Assembly (NCBI RefSeq): GCF_003261055.1
Contig: NZ_CP030073.1
Location: forward strand, 1,612,001-1,676,000
DNA length: 64,000 nucleotides
Direction: 5' to 3'
Source of the DNA: Streptomyces cadmiisoli
GTDB lineage: Bacteria > Actinomycetota > Actinomycetes > Streptomycetales > Streptomycetaceae
Shown here: one piece after another, positions 26,721 through 33,561 of the stretch
Numbering within the stretch: the stretch's first letter is position 1
How the letters are laid out: every line of letters starts with the position of its first letter
The notes under the pieces: model-generated
What the model was told of the DNA's origin: nothing
What the model saw: only the letters and a program-made list of their open reading frames with translations
The model's database searches: none
Position numbers and translations under genes: made by a program

Positions 26721-26885
26721 GGATCAAGTGTCGCCACCGCCACTGACATCCGTGCGGGATTTTCAGACCCACGCCCCCGCCAGCGCCTGCTCGCCCAGCA
26801 CCGACGTGCCGCCCCCGTAGTAGGCCGCCGACGCTTTCGCCGCGTCCTGGTCTCGTCCCGAGCCCTGTGCCGTGATGATCTCGGT

Positions 26886-27036
26886 GTGGGGCGAGGGGAT
26901 CTCTCCGACGAGCAGTGGTCGGTGCTAGAACCGTTGTTGCCGGTGGTGGTGTTGGGCCGGCCGTCGGTGGGACAACGGAAGCTGATCAACGGGATCCGGT
27001 AGAGGGTGCGGACCGGTGCTCCGTGTCGCTGCTGGA
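26886..27036 (+). pseudogene. IS5-family transposase N-terminal fragment
   Basis: GRGDLSDEQWSVLEPLLPVV and QRKLINGIR, then a nonsense TAG at 27000-27002 where the family has Trp (W-R-V-R-T-G-A), then RVRTGAPC and loss of sense. Only the first quarter of a transposase remains. It marks the left edge of the six-gene module at 27165-32338. Confidence 0.75.
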
Positions 27037-27164
27037 AGCCAGTACGCCAAGGCGGCGGCAGCCGGACGCGCCCCCTGTTCCTTGAGGTGGTCACGTCCGG
27101 CCCGAGACGTTCTGTATTACGCGCGAGTAGCTGTTCCCTCGTGTGCTGATTCCGTCTCGCCTGA

Positions 27165-27359
27165 TCAACGCTGTTCGTCATGGGAGTCTTCAGCGAGGTG
27201 TCCGTGATGGCGGTACACCATTTCGTCAGGGTGGCGTATCACCCGGGCCAGCCGCCAGGCCGCGTCGTAGGACATGCGGCCGCATTCTTGAGCACGAAGC
27301 CGCAGTGCCAGGAGGCTGGTTGCCGGGTCGAGCAGCCAGCGCAGGGCGAGGAGCTTCAT
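27165..27359 (-). CDS. small hypothetical protein, last gene of cyclase/NTPase module
   Basis: 64 residues starting at ATG 27359, which overlaps the stop of the preceding gene (ATGA). The N-terminal part is hydrophobic (MKLLALRWLLDPATSLLALR), the rest hydrophilic and His-rich (MVYRHHGHLAEDSHD). No known domain. The exact coupling to the upstream gene is the main reason to accept it. Confidence 0.55.
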   Translation of the reverse strand: MKLLALRWLLDPATSLLALRLRAQECGRMSYDAAWRLARVIRHPDEMVYRHHGHLAEDSHDEQR

Positions 27360-28153
27360 CGGGCTGTGCCCACCTCGGAGACGGGGCCCGGCTCTGCGCC
27401 ATCATCGCGGACGCTCTCGGACGCATCAGCCGCTGACGGCTCGCCCAGTACCGGCCAGGCGAGCACGTCGTTCCATCCCATCTGGTCCAGGACGGTGCGG
27501 ACCGTGGTGGTGAATCGGGCGTGTTGTCCTGGGTTGTTGCCCAGTTTTCCCCAGACGTACAGGAGGGTATGGGCCATGCGTTCGGCCTTGGACTGGATAT
27601 CATCGGCCGCGCCGACGAGGGGGAGGATCTTCTCCTTGAAGCGGTCCCAGTCGAGGGAGTCCAGGTCGTCCAGGTGGCGGTCGAGCCACCAGATACGCGT
27701 GGCGTCCGGGCTGTCGAAGACCGCTTGTCTGAACCGTTCTCGGCGTTCGTATTCCTGCGCGAGCTGGAGTGTCACCTCGCGTATGGCGTCTTGGTATCTC
27801 TGGGCCCGGTTGGCGTCTTGCTCGGTGAGGAGCAGGGTGATGCGTGCCTTCAGCCAGAGGCCTGGTGTGTCCTTGGGGGTGTGCCAGTGCGCCGCGGCGA
27901 GTGTGAGGTTTTCTTGTGCGGTGGTGAGCTGTTCGGGCATGTGGTCCTGGGTGATGCCGCGGCCGAGTTCGTCCAGGGCGAGTCGTGCGGCGGCTCGTGC
28001 AGTGGCTGCGCCGCCAGCCTTGATGTTGGCGTGTGCCCGGTAGGTGAGGGTGCCGTGGGCGCAGAAGCGGATGCCGGGCAGGCCTGTGGGCCACTGGGCC
28101 CGGATCCGACTGCGCCGACGGCTCCACCACGGGCCGGGTCCGTCGGTCGTCAA
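27356..28153 (-). CDS. hypothetical protein of cyclase/NTPase module
   Basis: 265 residues from TTG 28153, whose codon overlaps the NTPase stop (TTGA). After a basic start (PWWSRRRSRIRAQW) the protein is mostly helical: TARAAARLALDELGRGITQD, QLAQEYERRERFRQAVFDSP and DDIQSKAERMAHTLLYVWG. No catalytic motif or clear membrane segment is visible. I do not recognise the family. Its translational coupling to the NTPase suggests that the two are made together. The last 40 residues are acidic and probably disordered. Confidence 0.7.
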   Translation of the reverse strand: MTTDGPGPWWSRRRSRIRAQWPTGLPGIRFCAHGTLTYRAHANIKAGGAATARAAARLALDELGRGITQDHMPEQLTTAQENLTLAAAHWHTPKDTPGLWLKARITLLLTEQDANRAQRYQDAIREVTLQLAQEYERRERFRQAVFDSPDATRIWWLDRHLDDLDSLDWDRFKEKILPLVGAADDIQSKAERMAHTLLYVWGKLGNNPGQHARFTTTVRTVLDQMGWNDVLAWPVLGEPSAADASESVRDDGAEPGPVSEVGTAR

Positions 28154-30222
28154 GGGGTCGATGCCTCCTTGGACGCCTGATAGCGGTTGGCGGCCAGCAC
28201 CAGGACCTCTCGCCAGAAGGGGAGAATGGCCGCTGCTTCCGTCACCATGAGCCGGTCGAGACCGGGGCGGAGGCTGGGTGGGGCGAAGATGTCTGCGAGG
28301 ACGTCCACCACGGCTTCCCGGCGGTAGGGGTCCTCTTGGAATCGCTCATGCCATCGCGCCAGTTGCGTGACGACCGCGTCCACGGAGTCGTTGGTGGACA
28401 GCAGCTTCTGCCATGCGTGGATGATGCGCAGCCGGGCTTCGGTCTCGTGTGTGTTGTTCAGGATCAGGTCTGTTCCCTCATCGCTGGAGACGAGGGCGAG
28501 GAAGGATCCGAGCGTCTGGCGGCGCAGGGTCTCGTCGGCGGGCCGGTTTTCGGCGTCGGTGAGCCATTGGTCGAGGGCCTTGCGCACATCGTGTGGTCGT
28601 TGCAGCGCGAGTTGCTGGAAGGCATGGACGACGGTTGCGGAGCCGAACGTCTTGTGGCCTGCGGCTTTGCCCAGCCGTGTCAGTGCGAGGGTCGGCTGTT
28701 GGATTCCCCAGGTGCCTGCGCAGATCTCGATGACGAGGTCGACTTTGTCGTCCGGAGGGTTCTTGGCGTCCATCCACTGGCGCAGGCGGTCTCTGACGTA
28801 GCGGCCGAACTCGGCGTCCCCGGCTGCTTTGGTGAAGGCTTCCACGGCCAGGACCCTCCGGGGGCCCTTGAGGTCGCTCGCCAGTCCGTCGAGGATGGCC
28901 CGGTCGTGGCGGTGCGCCGCCAGTTTCCACAGTGCGGTGGTGATCAGTCGGGCGTCCTCTTCCGGGACGGTCCGGTCTGCGGCGATGCCGATGGCCCACT
29001 TGCGCAGGAGTTCGTGCTGGGTGGGGAACTCGTCCCACAGGTGACGCAGGATGGCGGCGGGCAGGCCTTCTTTCTGCGTGTCGTGGAAGGCCCGGTCTCC
29101 GTCGCGAATGATCTCCGCGGCGTCCAGTCGGCTCGAGGTGGTGGCGTCGGCCAGAACGTTGACAGGGTGGCGTTCGAGACCGAGTCGGGTCAGAAGGTCA
29201 TCGGCTGCCTTGATGACGGACCTGCGCTGTCCTCCGTGCAGCAGAGCGCCGGCCCAGACCGTGACCCGGGTGGACAGCAGCTGCGCGTCGCCTGCCGTCG
29301 CCCGATTCCTGCTGAGAAGTTTCTCGACCTCCCTGTGCCAGTCGCCGAACTCATCGACGATCGCCTGGATCTGCTCCGGCCCGGATGCCCGGAGCAGACG
29401 GTCGGCCAGGCGCCACGCGGCGCGCGCGGACGGGTTAGCCTTCCAGATGTCAGCGAACTCCGTCCTGTCCAGCCAGGTCACACGGTCGCCGCGATAGTTC
29501 GCCCGGAATTCCGTTGTGACGAGGGCCCGTGCGTCGGGTGACTCCAGTCGGACGGTGAAGGGCAGCGTTGGTTCGGCCCAGTGGCCGTACCAGTCGGCGG
29601 GAGTGGCCAGGATGACGAGGAAGGAGTTGTTCTTGCGCAGTTCCGCCCCGTGGCTGACCAGGTCGGTGCCCAGCCGCTCGCCAGGTTGCTCCGCGAGGTC
29701 GGAGAGATCGAGGATGCATCCCATCCCCGCCTGTGTCGGCAGCGGGCGGACCGAGGGCTTGGACCATTCCGGGTCGAGGTCGAAGAGGGACGGCACAGGG
29801 CTGGTCACGGTACTCAGCAGGCGTATGGCAGCCGTGCGCCGGCCGGTGCCCTGGGCTGCGCAGAGCACGATGACTCCGTATTCGTCCAGCAGTTTGGACG
29901 AGGCCTCCCACTGGTCTGTGTTGCGCGGCGGAACAAACCGGCCGTCCTGGCTCGCCTTGTAGTCGGCGTCGCTCTCGGTGACGGGGACGGGGATCGCCTG
30001 ATCACCGTTCAGGTGCAGGTTGTAGGCCTGGATGCCGTGCTCACCGGAGTGATTGAAGCTCACTGAACTGGACTGCGGCTGGCTGTTCGGCTCGCCGCCC
30101 TCTGGCGGTGGAGGGGAAACTGCGGGCTCGTTCGGCTCGACGGGCTCCACCGACGGTGACTCCGCCGACGGCGAGGTGGTCTCCGCGCCTTCTCGCTGGC
30201 CCTGCTCGTTGTCGATCATCAC
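28150..30222 (-). CDS. NLR-like P-loop NTPase with short shared motif and helical C-terminus
   Basis: 690 residues from GTG 30222, overlapping the cyclase stop (GTGA); the next codon is ATG. Residues 1-50 are Pro/Glu/Ser-rich. Residues 53-68 carry SVSFNHSGEHGIQAYN, nearly the same as the C-terminus of the upstream protein. A P-loop follows at about 116-130 (GVIVLCAAQGTGRRTAA), where the usual Lys is Arg, and a Walker B-like GCILDLSDL. From about residue 330 the protein consists of helical repeats (HEAT/TPR-like: HLWDEFPTQHELLRKWAIGI and more). This layout (short adhesive motif, NTPase, repeat sensor) is that of bacterial NLR-like proteins with amyloid-type signalling motifs. The altered P-loop may mean weak or no ATP hydrolysis. 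Confidence 0.75.
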   Translation of the reverse strand: MMIDNEQGQREGAETTSPSAESPSVEPVEPNEPAVSPPPPEGGEPNSQPQSSSVSFNHSGEHGIQAYNLHLNGDQAIPVPVTESDADYKASQDGRFVPPRNTDQWEASSKLLDEYGVIVLCAAQGTGRRTAAIRLLSTVTSPVPSLFDLDPEWSKPSVRPLPTQAGMGCILDLSDLAEQPGERLGTDLVSHGAELRKNNSFLVILATPADWYGHWAEPTLPFTVRLESPDARALVTTEFRANYRGDRVTWLDRTEFADIWKANPSARAAWRLADRLLRASGPEQIQAIVDEFGDWHREVEKLLSRNRATAGDAQLLSTRVTVWAGALLHGGQRRSVIKAADDLLTRLGLERHPVNVLADATTSSRLDAAEIIRDGDRAFHDTQKEGLPAAILRHLWDEFPTQHELLRKWAIGIAADRTVPEEDARLITTALWKLAAHRHDRAILDGLASDLKGPRRVLAVEAFTKAAGDAEFGRYVRDRLRQWMDAKNPPDDKVDLVIEICAGTWGIQQPTLALTRLGKAAGHKTFGSATVVHAFQQLALQRPHDVRKALDQWLTDAENRPADETLRRQTLGSFLALVSSDEGTDLILNNTHETEARLRIIHAWQKLLSTNDSVDAVVTQLARWHERFQEDPYRREAVVDVLADIFAPPSLRPGLDRLMVTEAAAILPFWREVLVLAANRYQASKEASTP

Positions 30223-30290
30223 CGCCCCCGCCCGGCGCCGAAGTGGTTGTAGGCCTGGACGCCGTGCTCACCGGTGTGACTGAAGCTCAC
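30018..30290. repeat. 46-bp direct repeat encoding the shared GEHG(V/I)QAYN motif
   Basis: Bases 30018-30063 and 30245-30290 are identical at 43 of 46 positions and encode the motif in the NTPase N-terminus and in the cyclase C-terminus, in the same orientation and frame. The three differences include one silent change and two conservative residue changes. Confidence 0.85.
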
Positions 30291-31004
30291 CGTGCCCGGG
30301 GCCGGGGATGTCAGCTGAGGGGATGCTCCAGGCGCAGGGGCCAGCTGCGCGGTGGCCGCATCCGTGGTGTCGAGGGGTTCGAAGATGTCCGGGTCCGCGA
30401 GCCGCCAGTCGAGGCCGGGGATGTGGACATAGGCCGGCTGCTGGAACTTCTTCACCTTCACCAGGTGCCGCATGAACTGGTCGGGCAGGACGTCGCCGTC
30501 GACGCAGCCGCTTTCGAAAACGTCCTCGTAGACGCGTTGCGAGATGATCACCGCGGTGTTGGTGATCTCCGGGTTCGCACGGTTCAGCAGGGTGCGCAGT
30601 GCGTCGTCGTCCAGGAGCCGGTGGGTGTGCACCATCGGTACGCCCAGCCCGGTGTGCGGCAGCGGGCCGACGTGGATGCTGACCCTGAGCTGCAGGGGCG
30701 TGCTGGCGGGGCTATCCGCGCGTCGGCGGCCCAGAGCCTGCCTCAGGGCACCGGGGAAGCAGCCCACCAGCGCGGGCAACACCTCCGGGTCCATGCCAGC
30801 GACGTAGCTGTCTCCGGCATGTTGGCCGAACACCCGCAGCTGCCACTGAGCGCTCACGTTGCTGGCGCTGAGTGCCTCGGACAGCAACGGCACGATGTCG
30901 GCGTTCACTTGCTGCATGCCCTTGCTGTCCAGCGCACTGAAGTTGCGGGCGTCCACCGCCAGTACGGCCCGGTAGGGCCACAACGGCTCCCACGACGGCA
31001 ACAT
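30219..31004 (-). CDS. class III nucleotide-cyclase-like protein with C-terminal signalling motif
   Basis: 261 residues from ATG 31004 (SD GAGAGGAG). The fold of a class III cyclase is suggested by RAVLAVDARNFSAL at 12-25 (first metal Asp, D18), VFGQHAGDSYVAGM at 58-71 (second metal Asp, D65) and LRVSIHVGPL at 106-115, followed by TAVIISQRVYEDVF, the usual end of the domain. Both metal-binding Asp residues are thus present. The substrate base cannot be told. After a linker, residues 239-253 read VSFSHTGEHGVQAYN, shared with the NTPase downstream. The pair resembles an effector/NLR pair joined by an amyloid-type motif. A Crp-type site and a hairpin lie upstream, so expression is probably controlled by the Crp protein next door. 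Confidence 0.75.
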   Translation of the reverse strand: MLPSWEPLWPYRAVLAVDARNFSALDSKGMQQVNADIVPLLSEALSASNVSAQWQLRVFGQHAGDSYVAGMDPEVLPALVGCFPGALRQALGRRRADSPASTPLQLRVSIHVGPLPHTGLGVPMVHTHRLLDDDALRTLLNRANPEITNTAVIISQRVYEDVFESGCVDGDVLPDQFMRHLVKVKKFQQPAYVHIPGLDWRLADPDIFEPLDTTDAATAQLAPAPGASPQLTSPAPGTVSFSHTGEHGVQAYNHFGAGRGR

Positions 31005-31023
31005 GTGCCGCTCCTCTCGTCGG

Positions 31024-31050
31024 GTGTTCGCCGCGAATAGCGGCGAACAC
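31024..31050. promoter_or_regulatory. perfect 11-bp hairpin before the cyclase-like gene
   Basis: GTGTTCGCCGC (31024-31034), loop GAATA, GCGGCGAACAC (31040-31050). It ends 20 bases before the start codon, directly before the SD. There is no T-run, so it may be an operator, a translation-control hairpin or a weak terminator of the Crp transcript. Confidence 0.7.
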
Positions 31051-31101
31051 GACCTTCGTGGAGCAGCAGGGACGAGATAGTCCAGGACTGGACGGTACGG
31101 A

Positions 31102-31117
31102 TGTGCCCTGAGTCACA
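31102..31117. promoter_or_regulatory. Crp-type binding site
   Basis: TGTGCCCTGAGTCACA matches the Streptomyces Crp motif GTG-N6-G-N-CAC exactly and TGTGA-N6-TCACA in nine of ten positions. It overlaps the last codons of the crp-like gene and lies about 100 bases before the cyclase-like start codon. Confidence 0.65.
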
Positions 31118-31847
31118 TGCTAGGTATGTCGCCCTGGCAGCCGATGCCGCCCGGAAGCTGCTTCTCGTCCCGGGCGGCTGCCCTAAGGTGGGCGACATCG
31201 TTAATGACCAGATTCCGGCGGCCGAGCCTGAGTACCCCGGCCGCCTGAAGCTGACTGAGAGCGTCGAGGGCTGACGAGCGACTCATGGACGCCATGGTGG
31301 CCAGCTCCGTGCGGACCATGCCCAACTCGACGACCAGGCCCTCGTCACCGTGCGGGTGGCCGATTTCGTCTGCGAGGTGACTGACGATGCGGGCCATGCG
31401 CGCCACGCGTGGCAGGTGCGCGAGGTCCGCTCGCAGGCGTTCGTGGCTATTGAGCCGTTCTACCGTCAACTGGTACACCACCGTCTCTAAGCGATGGCGC
31501 TCTACGTAGCCGCGGAAGGCGTGGGCCGGCAGAACAAACCCTGTGCACAGACGGACCGCGGCGACGGTGGCCGAGCGTGGTCGCCCGAGTAAGGCGCCCA
31601 TTTCCCCGAGCACTTCGCCTGGCCCTCGCAGCGTCAGCGTCAGTTCGTCCCCGCACTCATTGATCTGCGTCACCTTCACCAGACCGTCGACCAGTGCGAT
31701 CACGGAGTCCGGCGACTCCCCTTCTCGCAGCAGCACGGATCCACGCCGGAACGTTCGCCGCCGCCCGCGTTCGACAAGGTCGCGCCATACGTCGGCGGAT
31801 ACCAGGGAGCAGAAGTTCATCAGCTTCCTGCCTTCCTGGTGTGTCAT
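31113..31847 (-). CDS. Crp/Fnr-family cyclic-nucleotide-responsive regulator
   Basis: 244 residues from ATG 31847, overlapping the stop of the preceding gene (ATGA). Residues about 10-130 form the cNMP-binding beta barrel; the phosphate-binding cassette GEVLGEMGALLGRPRSATV has the G-E and R-S-A-T residues that hold cAMP or cGMP in true receptors. A dimer helix follows, then a winged helix (TELATMASMSRSSALDALSQ). Genes for a PycTM-like protein upstream and a cyclase-like protein downstream suggest that it senses the nucleotide made by the module and controls the downstream genes through the site at 31102-31117. No Fe-S cysteines of Fnr type. Confidence 0.85.
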   Translation of the reverse strand: MTHQEGRKLMNFCSLVSADVWRDLVERGRRRTFRRGSVLLREGESPDSVIALVDGLVKVTQINECGDELTLTLRGPGEVLGEMGALLGRPRSATVAAVRLCTGFVLPAHAFRGYVERHRLETVVYQLTVERLNSHERLRADLAHLPRVARMARIVSHLADEIGHPHGDEGLVVELGMVRTELATMASMSRSSALDALSQLQAAGVLRLGRRNLVINDVAHLRAAARDEKQLPGGIGCQGDIPSM

Positions 31848-32338
31848 CCGACCACGGTCGCGAGAGCGAAGGCGGTGCAGCCCGCAACTGCCAACGTGAG
31901 CGACCACTGCACGCGGCGGTGCTTGGTCCAGGCGATCTCGCTCATCACCACCAGTTGCCGCGACAGCGGTGGCAACGGATCTTTGTTCCGGAGGACTTCT
32001 TCGAGCTCCGCCGGTTCCAAGTGCCGAACATGCCCGAAGTACAGGAAGTCGTCGTCACGTTCCGGCCCCCGGCGCTGCTTTCGCAGGTTCGGCGAGATGG
32101 CCCAGGCGGCGCAGCTGGCGCCGCCCACCATGAGTAAGACGCCGCACCACAGCAACAGCCGTGATACGCCCGAGTCGAGGTCACCCGCCGCCCGTTGAGA
32201 ACTCGCAAGCAGCCCTAAGACAGCCAAGGCCGTAGATTGCATGGTGAGCGCAAACGAGGCCTTCGAATCAGCCTTGGCTGTCAAATCCGCCACAGCAGCC
32301 TGAATCCGCCACGCAGTCTCCGTCGACTCGACCGCCAT
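31844..32338 (-). CDS. DUF5706/PycTM-type membrane protein (Pycsar effector-like)
   Basis: 164 residues from ATG 32338 (GGAGGG upstream; an in-frame start at 32374 has none). The N-terminal helix WRIQAAVADLTAKADSKASF is the conserved start of the PycTM (DUF5706) family, followed by membrane segments at about 30-47, 57-80 and 145-163 (WSLTLAVAGCTAFALATVVG). Between the second and third lies a soluble part with DDDFLYFGHVRHLEPAEL. In Pycsar systems such proteins damage the inner membrane when a cyclic pyrimidine nucleotide appears. Here it is the first gene of a coupled pair with a Crp-type regulator, close to a cyclase-like gene. Family assignment is from motif recognition. Confidence 0.75.
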   Translation of the reverse strand: MAVESTETAWRIQAAVADLTAKADSKASFALTMQSTALAVLGLLASSQRAAGDLDSGVSRLLLWCGVLLMVGGASCAAWAISPNLRKQRRGPERDDDFLYFGHVRHLEPAELEEVLRNKDPLPPLSRQLVVMSEIAWTKHRRVQWSLTLAVAGCTAFALATVVG

Positions 32339-32487
32339 CGGCCCTCCCCCCTCCGTGCCAGGCAGAACATTCACCTAGCAGCCCGGGCAGAAGCATGGAC
32401 AGCGCAGCTGTCCCGAAAACCCCACTTGGGACACATTGGCCGAGAACGGACGCTCAGGCGAACAGGAATGAGCAACTCATCTGAGGG

Positions 32488-32650
32488 CAGGACTGCCCGG
32501 TGGCAGTACGCTTCCGGCTGCCCGCCCCGGCCTCGCATCCAACCCGGCAGCAGCAGCCGCACCACCGCCCACTCCGCGTCCGTCATGTCGCTCGGATACC
32601 GACGGTCTCGCAGGCGATTGTCGGCAGCGTTTTCGATCCGGTGAGCCAGA
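32488..32650 (-). pseudogene. IS5-family transposase N-terminal fragment
   Basis: HRIENAADNRLRDRRYPSDM, DAEWAVVRLLLPGWMRGRGG and QPEAYCHRA match the N-terminus of a common Streptomyces IS5-family transposase; the rest is missing. It is the right-hand boundary of the six-gene module. The rest of 32339-32850 shows no gene. Confidence 0.75.
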
Positions 32651-32850
32651 GTCACACTCCCGAGTGCCCGCGGTGGACTGCACGGGCATCGGCGCGCAAG
32701 ACTGCGACACCAGGGGCTACAGATGCTCGGTGATTCAACACCAACGGGCTGTTCAGGATGCCCTCCTCGCATGCACCGAGCACCCGACGACCACCCAACC
32801 GAAACGGCTGTTCTATCACTAAGCCCCAAGAGCAGTACGACAAAGGCTAC

Positions 32851-33353
32851 TTACCCCTTGGAATGCTCCGGCAGGGCGAGCCAGTCCGACCAGGAGATCT
32901 CGCGGCCGATGAAGCGCGGCTGCTCGAACGGCCAGTCTGCGGCAATCCACTGGGGCACCAGCGCGCCGAAGGCCTGCTCAACCTTGCTGCCCACCAGCTC
33001 GTCCACCACCCACCAAAGGATCTCGCCGTCCGCGCTGGCCCTCTCCCGTGGGTCGATGTAGACGCAGCCGAGCAGAGCTGTCTCCGCCGCGCCAAACAGC
33101 GCGTAGTTGAAGGATTGGTGCGCGGCGATCTCCTTCTCGTGCCGCAACAGGTCGGCCTCGTCGGCCTCGTAGATCATGGTGGCCGCGGGCCAGCCCCAGG
33201 CCGGGCCGAAGATGGTCCACAGCCGCTCGCGCGAACCCATCACAGCCGGATAGTCGAGCGGGGTGTCCGCCTCCGGATCGGCCGCAGGTGATGACCACCG
33301 CCCGGCAGCGGTAGCAGGACGGGCTGGACGAAGTCATCGGGAAGCCAGCTCAT
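32851..33353 (-). pseudogene. GNAT-family N-acetyltransferase, one frameshift
   Basis: From ATG 33353 the frame gives MSWLPDDFVQPVLLPLPGG and HHLRPIR, then a stop; from about 33275 a second frame continues as EADTPLDYPAVMGSRERLW, FGPAWGWPAATM, ETALLGCVYIDP and IAADWPFEQPRFIGREIS. Joined, this is a complete GNAT-like protein of about 165 residues. A one-base deletion near 33275 explains it. The 130-residue downstream part (from 33243) could be translated alone but lacks the first strands. Substrate unknown. Confidence 0.65.
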
Positions 33354-33561
33354 GGCGCCCGACCGTAGCAGCACGCGGGCCATCCAATCCCCTGGACTTT
33401 CCCCGCATACCGCCAGGGCGTGCTCTCATGCCGGGCAGGGCCCGCGATCCCCTGATCGAAACTCCCATGCGATCGACAGACTCCATGATCGGTATAGCAA
33501 CGGTTTCCAACAATGCAGTACCACCAACAGACGAAGAACCTGCTGGCCCCCTGCCCTCACC

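Noticed and set aside
25506..27002. 498-codon open frame on the plus strand
   Set aside because: Mostly antisense to the PIN-domain gene; only its last 39 codons are a real transposase remnant.
26721..27164. Antitoxin gene for the PIN protein
   Set aside because: No small gene with an SD adjoins it; the region holds only an IS fragment.
28336..29541. 401-codon open frame on the plus strand
   Set aside because: Antisense to the NTPase of the cyclase module; no recognisable features.
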